DNA of 64,000 bases from Ascidia mentula (Eukaryota > Chordata > Ascidiacea > Phlebobranchia > Ascidiidae): assembly GCA_947561715.1 (NCBI GenBank), contig OX387201.1, positions 15,266,001-15,330,000 of the forward strand, read 5' to 3'. Shown in pieces: positions 36,201-48,300 of the stretch (its first letter is position 1; every line of letters begins with the position of its first letter). The notes beneath the pieces were generated by a model. The model had not been told where the DNA came from, searched no databases, and saw only the letters and a list, made by a program, of their open reading frames with translations. Both the position numbers and the translations under genes were made by a program.

Positions 36201-37287
36201 TTATCTGGAACACAACCCTCGCAGTTCCTCTGTCCCAAACAGTCACATTTGAAGTATTTTTCTGGGCAACTGCCTGCCGGTTCATCACTTCTGTCGAAGC
36301 AATCGTCCTTTCCGTCATTTACCGAATTATTCGGTACACACGGCGTAGTGCATCCATCGTTCACCTTTCCGTAACATGCGCACATCGTTTGGTTTTTTAA
36401 ACAGGGATTCGGACAGTTTTTTTCATCACTCCAATCGCTGCAACTTGGTCTCTGGTCACATCTATATGACCAACAATTTGCTTAATTTTACTTGCTTATG
36501 GATTGAATATATATGAAGATGTAAAATAATATGCTTGTGACATTATTGGCACAGGAATATTTGTGGCTACAGAATGTTTGCAATTAAACACCACGCTAAG
36601 TTCAAAAGCCAAAGAAAAACAACAAACGAACTGTGGCAGAAATAAAAATACATTTGGTAAAAGCAGTTGATATTTTACAGAAAGTTAGTATTTCTATGTT
36701 TTGTTGTTGCTAACGTACCTGTCGGACTCTTTGTAAAATGTTGGGTATCCTGATATGCAGCCGGTTGTTGTGTTTGCGCAGTCGCAGTAAAAATCGCCTG
36801 GTTTCTTCGTGGGTAGTTCATCACTCCAATCGCCGCACTGGTTGAATTTGTCGAATTTCCAGGCCATTGGAATGCACCCTGATCCCCAAGTGCAGTTGCT
36901 TTCTTTTCGACACGCACAGGCGAACATTGCCTCGGGACACACACAATCAATGTTGTCGAATGGTCCTGTGCACTTCCCTGAAGAAAAGATTGCCATTTTA
37001 GTTATGTGTATAGCATTTATTCGTGCGCCGTTATTGCAATTATTATTGACAAATACAAATAACTTGACAATGGGTGTAAAGTTTTGTTTCTACAAATTTA
37101 TTTGGAAATTTGCTCGTTGCTTATCACCCACGCCAAGTCGGTCGATTTTTGTTTGGTTTATTTTATTAAAATATTGTTAGCAAGCTTTCTTACTTTGTGT
37201 ACTATTTTCTGAAATCGTGTGTTGCGCAGTAGACAAGCTCCAGATAAGAATCACACAAAAGAGCTTTTGGCAGTTTGAGGAAATCAT
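33230..37287 (-). CDS. LDLa-rich relaxin/glycoprotein-hormone-type GPCR
   Basis: Three coding exons, 37194-37287, 36719-36977 and 33230-36461, join in frame (3585 nt, 1194 residues). Exon 1 encodes a signal peptide (MISSNCQKLFCVILIWSLST). About residues 32-780 contain around 15 LDL-receptor class A modules, each with the Ca-binding CDG..DC.D.SDE-type end (for example CDGYNDCRDWSDERNC). Residues of about 800-1140 form a seven-helix rhodopsin-like domain with NLSVADFLMGVYLL in TM2, DFCCWIPVCIMGYLSL in TM6 and NPILY in TM7. These match the LGR/RXFP class. Unlike RXFP or snail GRL101, no leucine-rich repeats lie between the LDLa array and TM1. The DRY site reads FRL. It is probably a cell-surface receptor, ligand unknown. 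The start was chosen because it gives a leader and phase-matched splicing; the internal Met at 36385 is not the start. Confidence 0.9.
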
Positions 37288-37384
37288 TTTCTAAGAAATA
37301 AAAAGTGTATCTGTTGAAACAGGATTGGTTTCAAATTATAGAAATATTTGACGATGAAAATATACAATCTTCGTGGAGGTGCTG

Positions 37385-37393
37385 CCTTTTATA
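37385..37393 (-). promoter_or_regulatory. TATA box of the LDLa-GPCR gene
   Basis: TATAAAAGG on the minus strand, about 100 nt upstream of the ATG at 37287, in a GC-rich context (GCGGATATAAAAGGC). This implies a leader of about 70 nt. Position and sequence are classical; no transcript start is known. Confidence 0.5.
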
Positions 37394-40300
37394 TCCGCGC
37401 TCAAAGTAGACATCTTTTGTATTTAGTTTTTTTACGAAGAAGGACGATATAGTGCATTTCAAACTAATTCTGCAAATGATGCGTAAACTGTCACAAATTT
37501 TTTCTCGGAAAAATTCAAATAACGCGGCACTAAAAATCATGTTTATTTTGCTGTCCATATCTTATAGACCTACGAGATACAACTCGGTGTGGAATTTCAC
37601 ATTTTCAAACAAAAAGAAATTAAAGCTTACCTTGAAGAATACTTTTTAAACAAGAAATTCCTGAACATTTTGAAACAGTTTAACGTCCAAGATGTAATAA
37701 AATCATGAAATAAATTAAAACATGTGTTTTATACATGAAGTCATACCGCTAATACGTATTTAATATTGTTGGGCATGCAACAAGCTAATATTAACATTCA
37801 TCACGTAAGAAACGCAAAATTCATATACTATGTGAAATCAATAAACAGTATTTTGTTACAACGGAAACTGCAGATTAAATGTGCTTATAGACCTTCATGT
37901 TTAAGCTGTTCATAACAGTCAGGATGACTCTCATACCTTCCCTCAATTTATACATTTAATCTATATCCGTTGTGGGTATGGCGCGTCATGTGCCCCGTGT
38001 GGTTAAATCCAAAATAAGACAGCACAACGTCGTATTTCACCACTAACCAAGCAATTCACCGACTCATATATCCCATTTTTATTTTAACCAAAGCGCACTG
38101 AGAATCATCAGTAAAGAAAAGCGCAGATCAAATCTTTTTTTCACGTGCGGCGAATCTTTCCAAATACGATGCATGCGGAAACGCTGTGGGAACAAATCCA
38201 ACAAAAGCGACACAAGCCGTGCAAACATACTCTTCCTGTGCTGTCGGTAAGGACGCTGTGAAGTGCGTGGACTATCGTAAATAAACAATGCCAAATTCAC
38301 ATGTGAAAAATAACAATAGTGTATGCAGTGTCCCCACAAAATATGAAAAATCTACAGTTTGCCTTCTAGCAAACACTTTAGTTGGTTTCAAACATGTTTT
38401 TTTTTTCTTTTGGTTATATTCACGACAAGCCATTCAAGTCTGATAGCTTACAATCAACCACACGCAAACGCACTGGTGTGTAATACAACACATGTGGTAC
38501 GGCTGTTTCTGGGTGGGATCAACATCTTAAAGTATCGCATTGTCTTTCACCACAACCTATGTAGCCAAGCGGTTGACATATATTCAGCTGTCATTGCTTC
38601 GTCATGTGTTCAACATCTTAAAGTATCGCATTGTCTTTACTGAGGAAAGCACACCGCAATCATGTAAATTGAACCGTTGAAGTGTCATGGCCTGAAAGCG
38701 CTGACATTAAATAAGAATCTAGTGTAGCCGAAATTGTGTAATGAGATCTCTTGAACTATTGACATGTTCGAACTGAAATATCTCGACATTAAATAGGTCA
38801 CCCATTATGAACTCTCGTTGTTTCAATACCAGTCGTTGAGAATTTTGGTCTCTACAAATTAGTTTAAGTGAAAGCGATTATTTTACCAGAAGTAAAACCA
38901 GCAAGTCGTTATAAAATTTTTACAGTCCAACAGCATAAAATGCGGTGAAAACAAGACAAAATCTTTTCCCAAAATTTGCGCTTTTTAACGAGCGTTGCAG
39001 TTGCTTCATTTATCTAAAATTATTCACTTTATCTCTGATGAAAAAATAAAATCTGCATGACTGAATATAGCCACAGGAGTAAGCTTTGTGTTCTATATTA
39101 CACAGTAACAATTAACAGCACTGCTCTGCGGGGAACAGGTCTCAAATCAACGACAGTGAACACATAAGCCTTGCGAACCAACCAGTGCGATCAGCAACGT
39201 AATATGTCCCCTACGTAACTTGACGATAAAGTGAATTTAATTTGTATTTGCAATATTTGCAATGTAGGTTTGTTGCAAGTTCGTAATCTGGAAAACATTC
39301 TTTCCTGCCAACGTTTAGTTGACAATTTCAACATCCATACTGTCTTCTTGTCGAACTGTAAGTTCATAATGACTTTTTATTTGTTGTATAATTCATAATG
39401 ACTTTTTATTTGTACATAAATTACAAATTAAAGCATTATGTTATTCTTGTGGGGACTGAAATATTTTTGAATACCGAAGTGGATTCTGCGCACACCAGAA
39501 ACGCTCTAGAACCACAAACGTATACGTTTAGCGAGTATAGTTATTGCAATGAAATCAGTTTTATTTAGTTATTCCAGACAAATGTAAAAATTTAAATTCC
39601 CACTCTTTATTTCTTGGTAATTCTCACATTGATTCTCACTTATTTTGCACAACTCGTAAACTTTTACGCTCGCTAACCCCTTGCGTTTATCACACACTTT
39701 GTAGCATAGTACGTCTATAGTCAAATATGTATTTTGTGTGATGTTGGTGAACTGTTGCGACCCATAAAATTCGATGTTCGACCACAAGTTTGGGAAGGTC
39801 AGGACTACACTTAACAACTCCATTGATAGAGAAATACATTGTAGTTTTTCCCTCGAGATTAATAAAAATATGATCTACTTTAACATGTTTTACTCCGTAT
39901 TCTTGTTCCATACATTGGAACTGTCACGATAGATTAACTGTCATGATAGCAACAGAGTGTATTCCCAAAAACATAATGAGTGGTTATGTCGCAGGTCAAA
40001 TCAACCACACAAAATCACGCATTAAAACACACTATTTGTGCTTCAGATCTTCAGTTGCGGGTTCAATAAAAACACACGGACCCACATCTTGAAAGATCAG
40101 ATTTGGGTCATTCAACGAAGTCATGTGTCTAAACGGTTGTCACGTATTCAGCTGTCGTTGGTTCGTCAGATTTTACCGAGAAAAGCACATGGCAACCACG
40201 CAAAGATAACGCAAAAGTGTCATGACCTGACAGCGCTGACGTTAAATGGGAATGCTTTTGGCCTCAATTCTGTAATTACATATCTATTGAACTTTAGACC

Positions 40301-41978
40301 CATTCAAACTGAAATGTCGCGATATTTATCATATATATATTTTCCTCCGATATATGAAAGCACAGACCACGATAGTACAATGTTTCCATGACAACAAAAT
40401 ATTATCAGCAGCAAGCGACTATTTCTTCAACAGAACGATAAAAACTAGCAAGTCGGCCCTAATTGGTAAAGCGCCACAGCATATAAATATAACAAGCCTT
40501 GCTCACAATTGTGTTGTTGAAAACAGCATAGTTTCTTAATTGAATACGATTAAATGGTGCCAACTACAGACTACACTGGTGAACACATTGTTTGCCTGCC
40601 CCCGCGAAACTACGCCAACAACAACTAGCATTTATTTGTTGATGTCGGAACCAATCCAAAGACAGGAAACATACGAGCCATGCAAACTGACCACTCAATT
40701 GCTTCATTCGTTCCAAGCTTCAGGCATACCAGGAATTAGATGCGATTAATAAGCGAAGTAGGGTACTTAACTTGGCGTTACACTGAATTGTGTTTTTGTC
40801 GTGATGTCGTAATCAATAAAATGCCGTTTACTTGACGTAATTTCTTTGAATATGCAACTACGACTTGGCGAAAGCCTAAAAAATGTTGTAAGGTTTAAAG
40901 GTTGCCAAAAAGCGCCACACCGCATAGACCAAAGCACAGCGTTTTTTTTTTAAGAAAGCTTTACGGCACATATAGGTTCAGGCTTCAACATGTAAGTCAA
41001 CAGTGACTTAAAATTCTAAGTTTTGACAGTTTTTGTGATATAGACTTGTAACAAAAGCCAACTTTTAGGCCTTTTGTTGTTAAATTCTCCCTGTTTCCGG
41101 GGATTATGTTCCATTTTACTATTTTAGGATATTTTTCTCCAAGGTGCAGTTTACCAGGGATCCTTTTTTTAACAACACAGTAAAGCGTGGCTTCGCAACC
41201 TGGTGTCGTAAAAATGTTTACAAAACACATGTGATATTCACGAACTGTGCGACCGGCCTTAAACAAGAGTTACCCAAGACGTGGCTTCGCAACCTGGCGA
41301 AACAAGAGTTACCCAAGACGAGAACACTTGGCACGAAAATTCAACAGGGACAGGCAAGATCACATATGAGTCTGTGAGAGCTACGGGTCACACCGTTAAC
41401 AGCTCGCTAAAATTACATAATAACCTTTTCGCAATGAAATGCGAATCTATCATGCTATCCACTACACAATACTTCTTTAAAATTGTGTTTGCCATCATAA
41501 TCTAACACTAATGCTCCTACGAACCAGCTAGACCTGGCTTAGATCTAATTTGGTAACCAAATGGTCAGCCAATATATCGATCGAACGTTGAATGATTGTT
41601 TACTGATCATAAAACTAAACACCTGGTCTCAAATCGTTCTGCCTCATTGAATTTACCACCGCAAAATATGCCGATTTTTTGTGCTCATTTATTACATGTA
41701 AGTTTTTTATGACAAAGTGACAGTTCAATTATATTCAATTATCAATCATAAATTCTTTGTATTTTTAACATGGATGATTGCTATCATGTTTTGCAAGGAA
41801 ATCAGTGTTAGCATGGCAGAAATTAAATTGCTCAAATTTTATGAAAATATTTTGCATTTAAGCAAGCTTTTCGGTTCAACTTGCGGTTACTGTTGGGTTA
41901 CACCAAGTAGTTTGATACACCATGGTTAATGGCGGTTGTATATTCACCACAAAGTGGAAGTCTTGCAGGCTATTTAGC
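37394..41978. other. Gene-poor region with diverged repeats
   Basis: No spliced gene could be built. 38500-38960 and 40090-40490 are two diverged copies of one repeat, with shared motifs such as TATTCAGCTGTC, TGTCATG(G/A)CCTGA and CTAGCAAGTCG. Small tandem duplications occur at 39362-39412 (TTCATAATGACTTTTTATTTG twice) and 41260-41315 (AACAAGAGTTACCCAAGACG twice). The open frames here (for example 38079-38339 minus and 40038-40391 plus) lack splice context and domain signatures. Confidence 0.5.
39569..39823 (-). CDS. Unrecognised 84-codon open frame
   Basis: Open frame MELLSVVLTF.. ending FYICLE. It contains four cysteines but no recognised domain. Another frame is open over the same bases, which weakens the call. 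It could be an exon of a fast-evolving gene or chance; I lean to chance. Confidence 0.15.
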   Translation of the reverse strand: MELLSVVLTFPNLWSNIEFYGSQQFTNITQNTYLTIDVLCYKVCDKRKGLASVKVYELCKISENQCENYQEIKSGNLNFYICLE

Positions 41979-42130
41979 AGACAAGATCGTTGTAAGTAAC
42001 ACCATAGCTACAGTGATAAGACCTGTTAGGTCGAAACAGTGGCCCTGACTGAAGCTCACAATAAAAAAAAACGTTGTTAGCGCTATTGCTTATACAATAT
42101 TCCATTTGCAGCATTGCCGTTGGCATAAAC
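41979..42130 (+). repeat. Short repeat with hammerhead-like core, downstream of copy C
   Basis: Same repeat as 22845-22990 (TGATAAGACCTGTTAGGTC then GAAACAGTGG at 42014-42042), followed by AATAAAAAAAAA. It marks the left limit of homology between the B and C blocks. Confidence 0.5.
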
Positions 42131-42309
42131 GACCAAAGTAAAAATTCCAGCACTGCTTTTGAAAAAATTTATCGTTTAGCTGCCGTATGGCTGCTGCAAA
42201 ATTTAAGTTAAAAACGACACTGATAGGCAAGTACTTGATTGAAAGTTTTATTAACAAAATGTACAGTCCAGATTACAGAATTATAGTTGATATTGCAATA
42301 TGGGTATCT

Positions 42310-45300
42310 TTACACAATTTGCGTTTCGCACAGGGCTCCAGTAAACCCGTCGGCACATCCACAAACTCTTCCATCAACTTGATTGTAGCAAGTTCCTCCA
42401 TTTTGACAAGCAGGTAGATCCTTTTCGGCACCTAAAAATATTAAACATCACCATAGGCAGTTGTTTTAGTTACCGAAGAACATTTGATAACGCGTTGACG
42501 CTGGTTTGACGTTTTTATACCTATTTTGTTTGTATTGTTTTATTTATTATTGCATTAATAAACCATTTATACAACTGCAGTGTAGTCCCAACATCACATT
42601 TATTATCGCTGTTTTGATAGTTCATTACGAAAAGTGGACGAAAAATAACTTTTCGAGAGGCCACTTATAAAGTTACAGGTTATTTACACATGTTGTAGCC
42701 TTTTCTTAATTACCATAAGTAACAAATGCCTAAACAAATCATATTTTCGACAAATTATAACCAAAAAGTACGCACTGAAGTGTGCCGTCCAATACAACTT
42801 CACTGTGGTTTGGCCCCATCCAGATTTCGTGATATCAGTGCGTTTTACTGCAGCCCGGAAGCCCCAAGGAAGCACTTCAAGGACAACTGCACTGAAAGTG
42901 TCGCTGTATATGCTCGAACCTCTCGCAGACACGCTCACGTTTGTTGCCACCGAGCTCATGCATCTGCTGTATGCCACATCGATGGATTTAGAGTAAGGGG
43001 GAACACGTGTGAGGGATCCGATCCTTTTTCTTCCATTTGTTCTGATAACTGGAAAATGTAAAAATATTTTCATGTTATTGTTTGTGATTGTAAAATATAT
43101 GTACAATAAAATAATGAGATAAAATGTTTTTGGCGATTTTCTGCGCTAAATTGAACTAAACAATTTTTGTATGTGGTGGCATTGTTTTGATTTTTTATAT
43201 ATTTTCTCAACGAAAAAATAAGTCGAAACTGTTGCCCTGTGTATGCAGCTCAAATAAAACTATTGTTTTCCTTCAATTAAAGACAAATTTTAGGTCCATT
43301 GCTTCAACATTATTTGTTTGCAAAACATGATGTAGAAGCATTCGATGCACTACAACTCAACTTACGTAATAAACTTTCCTAATTGGTGATATATGATATG
43401 GTAACTTGCCTATTTCGCAGTTTCTTCCAACTCTGTCTTCGTTACATGTACAGTTATAACCGTTATCATACTCTGTACAAGAACTGCCACTTTGGCATGG
43501 GTTTGGGTAACAATATACCATTGCTGTAAAAACAGATAGTATTATATGTGCAAAAAAGCCATAATATTGCAAAGCTGCAGACAGGGTAGTATTAAATATA
43601 AAAAATATTTTTTAATTCAGATTGAAAGAATATGTATCATAAGGACATATTTATCTAGGAAATTCTTGAGTGAAATTATCTTTCAAAAATTTTCGTGACT
43701 AAAAATGAGAGGCAGCACATAGTAAAGTAATCGTACCTGCTTCGCAAAATTCCCCCTTAAATCCTGGACGGCAATGACACTGTCTTCCATCAGCTGTGTT
43801 TGTGCATCCAGTTGCATATATACATGGGTCGCGAAGGTAAGCGCGCGTTTCTAAAACAGACAGTAGGAAAAGTCAGTTGTGGTTGAGCTTAATGATTATT
43901 ACGATTATTTTACTTGCATATGCCGAACTTATTTACGAAGGCAAAGTATCATTTGTAAATCAAACTACTTTTGGGAGAACATAAAAATATAGCAAGTTAA
44001 AATATTGCAGTTTTGTCCTATGTGAAGGATTTCAGTTGCGGCACTTAATCAAATACATGAATACTAGTGTCCGCAATCACTTGGATGTAAAATATTTACC
44101 AAATATGGCTCTGTATCGCATGTAGATGGTTTGGTCCCATCCTTCTCCGGGACGATCAGTCCTCTGTACGAGCGCTCGGAATCCCCAAGGATAAATATCG
44201 AGAATGGTCTGATTAAAAGTATCGGAATAAGCTGTTGAACCGGCAACAGTTGCGTTGACCACATATGCAACACCAGTGTAACAACGGTCATAAACAACGG
44301 TGACGATTTTTCCGTATGGTGGCCCAGTGACAACTGGTAACGAAGGTATGTGCTCCAACTTTCGAATGGCTGGTTCTAATCAAAACAAAAATTCTCACAA
44401 ATTGTACAGTGATTCCTATTACATTTTTTTGTATTTGACGCAGAAATTTACCGCCACGTATACTACATTATTTCGGGTTTGTGATGCAATGCTCTCTTCA
44501 AAATTTTGTTTCCACTTTTTGCAACAAATAGTATCAGTCATAATAATTTTAAGCTCTTTCCAAATGCTGAATCACGCTATGAATAAATATATACTTCAAT
44601 AGAGTCTGGATTACTTACCAACGTGGCATCTGTCACCTGTGTAGGGTTCTGGACAATTACACCTGAAGTAGCTGTAAGAGGGTACACAAGTTCCACCGTT
44701 CATACAAGGTGACGACGCGCAATGGGTTTGTCCTAAAAATGCGTGAAAAACACTTAATTTTAAATTAAAACTATTCGGAGGCGGTTTTACGTACGAGTTT
44801 CGCAATATCGTCCAGTTGTACGGATTCGACAATCGCAAATACTTCCATTCACAGCGTTAAGGCAAAACCCTCCGTTCTGACACGGGTTGAAAGAAAAGTT
44901 CACAGAATCTAAAACCAAATAGTTAAAAATAACCATTGTTTACTTGTTCCGGAACTTACTGAAATAAGATTCCACATTAAGGGCAACTGCCTCATAGAGT
45001 GGATTTGTTCCTTTGTTCTTTCTCCAAACTTTCACTTTGAAGCCCCAGCTGTAAGCTTCGTACACATTCACTCCGGCGTTTTGACCGTAACCACTTACAC
45101 CCGTAGCATTTACTTCGTAAGGAGCTTCCCTCATGCAGGAGTTGTAGAGAATTACTGCGGTTGTACTCGATGCAGTTGTGTTTTCAAACGTAACGGGCGT
45201 GCGGTAAACATGGTAACCTGTGAAAATTGTTTGAGATTGATTTGTGCTGTTACTTTGTTGGAAAATAAATGTAAATAAAAAATAAATTCCTTAATGCCAC

Positions 45301-48300
45301 CACTCAAGGAATCCAAACAGAAATTAAACAACAATGGAAAGTTGCATATAAAGAAAAGTGGTCAAATCCTAATGCACAAAATCAAGTGCTATAGATGTTG
45401 CAAAGTTGACTTCAATATTTCAAAATGCTTCTTAAACTACGAAAAAAGTAAATCCGACAATTGTTACCTTTGTCACAGTTCTTTCCCCCAGTTTGCCCTG
45501 GACAGGAACATTGGTAATCGTTTTCAAGTTCGGTACAACTTCCCCCGTTGCATGGGTTCGGGTAGCAGTGAATCAAAGCTGATCAAGAATATTATTTATT
45601 ACCAGCTACAGAAAAAGTTGCAAAAAATTTTTTCGAAACGTTTTGAAAGTATTGCAGGCATTTTAGAAAATTACTATATTGCAATTTTGTAGTGCTTTCA
45701 TATACAGTAATCGAAATATTATCATCACAAATTAATTGACCATCCTTACTATACGCAATGTATTAGCTGACTTACGAGTTTTGCAGAACTCTCCGACAAA
45801 CCGTTCAGTGCAGTGACAAGTTTGTCCGTCCTCACTATTGGTGCAAAGTGCTCCATTTAAACAAGGGTTGCTTTCATAATCGTACGAATCTGAGCATATA
45901 AAGTTGTCGTTTTAATATTTCAGTGGCAAAATAATCTATCCATTATATGTTACAAAAAGACAAAATCAATAAACATTTTTACCAAAATAAGCCGTCCATT
46001 GCATTTCTACATCACTTTGTCCCCAATTAGTTTCGTGGCTCCTCCGTACCATGGATCGAAATCCCCAAGCAAATATTTCGAGGATTTCGACTTCGAAAGT
46101 ATCGGAGTATCTTGAAGCGCCACTAGCGGTCGCTGTGACCTCATTAGCAACCCCGCTATAGCAACGATCGTAACTCACAACCATCTCTTTGCCAGGTTCG
46201 GACGAATATCTGTGAGACCCTACCCGTGCAGTACCTTGTATCCATGGCCCCTCTGGAAGAAAATAATATTGGACAGGAACCAACCCGCAGTCAGGAGAGA
46301 CATGGTTACCGCAAAAAAATATGTTCATATTCAAAAGTATTTTGTTTTGGTTTTCAATATAATGAAGCAAAGATATGAAGAATAATAAAACTTGTCACAA
46401 GTTCTTACGGATATCGCAAGTTTTTCCTTTCCAGCCTTTCGGGCAATTACATTCATAACCACCCGCCTGTTCAATACATTCACCTCTCTGGCATGGGTTA
46501 GAAAGACAATGAACAAGTCCTAAAAATAGGCGCGTAAATTTAAGTAAATTATGCTTAACATCTTCAGGCAATACATTTAACGAAGTCAACGTAAACGAAA
46601 ATTTCAATTGGTTGAGAAAAATGATCTGTTTTATACTAAACCGTTAATAAAATGCAAGCAGTGTTTGAAATTTCATGACGTATTAATTCAAACTCACGTA
46701 TTTCACAAAATCTTCCTGTGTACTCCGGTGAACAATCGCAAATACGTCCTTCCATGCTGTTGCGACAAGTTGCACCATTTTGGCAAGACAACTCCAAACT
46801 CGACTTTAAGTCTGTGGCATGAAGGTTTTTCGCTTAGCTTCACGATATTCTAACACCAGTCCAAACAAATATAATTGAAATTCTAAACAACATTTCTTAC
46901 CAAAGACAGCTGTCCAGGATAGCTGAACCCGACTTTGACCCCAACCTTCTCTAGGTCTGTCGGTTCTTCGCACCACGGCGGTAAAACCCCAAGGTTGGTT
47001 GTCGGTTACGGTGGCGCTGAAAGTATCGCTGTATAGGCTCTCACCGGCCGCTGAAACTTCCACCCTGCTGATATTTTTGTCCTGACATTCATCGTAAACA
47101 ACTTTGATGATTTTTGAATAGGGTTCCACTCTTTCCTGACTCCCCACTCGCACCGATCCACTCATGCTTATGACTGCAAAATGATTTAGTACGTATCTTA
47201 AATGACGACTGATACACATTGGGAAAACTATTGAGCCAAATCGCCTCTATGCTAACAAAGCAGAATTCATTTTTAATTCAATAAGGAGATTGTGTAAAAA
47301 GCGCTCCATAAAATATTTCATTATGTTGATCTGCTATTTCATGAGCCAATGTACAATTCATTGCACAACCCATGTAAAACTCTTATCTGGTTTCTTGCTT
47401 ACCTGTCTCGCAATGCTTGCCCGTCCTATTATTTGGACATGAGCAGTTGTATCCGTTTACATATTCCGTACAAACGCCAGTGTTACAGGGATTGGGAAAA
47501 CAGTAAACCATCGCTGAAAAATAAATTTTTGTGTTAACCGCAACATGCCATTGTGAAATTGTTTGAAAGCCTATTTTTTTCCAACCTGGAGTGTAAGTTT
47601 GTTTAGTATTTTCCTACTTAAGGCCTAGAGCTCCAATTGGAAACAATTTGTGAAATTGCTCACCAAGTTCGCAAAACTCTCCTTTGTAGCCTGGATCACA
47701 GTGACAAACTCTTCCAGATTCGGCATTGTTTGTACAACTTGAAGAATGTAAACACGGGCTTTGTTTAAATGCCTGCGTTTCTAAACATAAACCTCTATGT
47801 TTGTTAAAGTAACGATACAGTGGTATTTCATGTACATGATTCAGATTTACAAGGGAAATCAACTTTTAAAACGTTCAAATTTACTTGGGTAATATGTAAC
47901 TTACCAAAAAGTATCGTGTATTTGAGATAAAGGGTCTGCCCCCATCCTTCACGACTATCAGTTCTCTGAATGAGTCCACGAAATCCCCAAGGGTATATTC
48001 CGAGCGTGGTGTAGTTGAATGTATCGAGATATAAACCTGATTTTACCACTGTAGCATTGACTGATAAAGCAAGACCACTCAGGCAGGTACCATAGACAAT
48101 TTCAACCGTTTTTCCGTATGTGGGCGGTCTTGCTCTTCGCAGGCTTCCGACATAAGAACGTGAACGCATTCCGGGTTCTGAAAAAAGACCAAAGCGGCAG
48201 GTTGAGTCAGACAAGCGACCATGGTTAGTAAACTAAGCAGGGCACATGAATACGTGCACACAGTTGTACATCTGTACAGTTTGTTTATGTCGTGTACCAT

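Noticed and set aside
36385-36387. Start of the LDLa-GPCR at the internal methionine
   Set aside because: The frame continues upstream to an acceptor at 36461 and joins two phase-matched exons with a signal peptide.
40038-40391. 117-codon plus-strand frame
   Set aside because: Lies in a diverged dispersed repeat (also at 38500-38960) whose other copy is not open.
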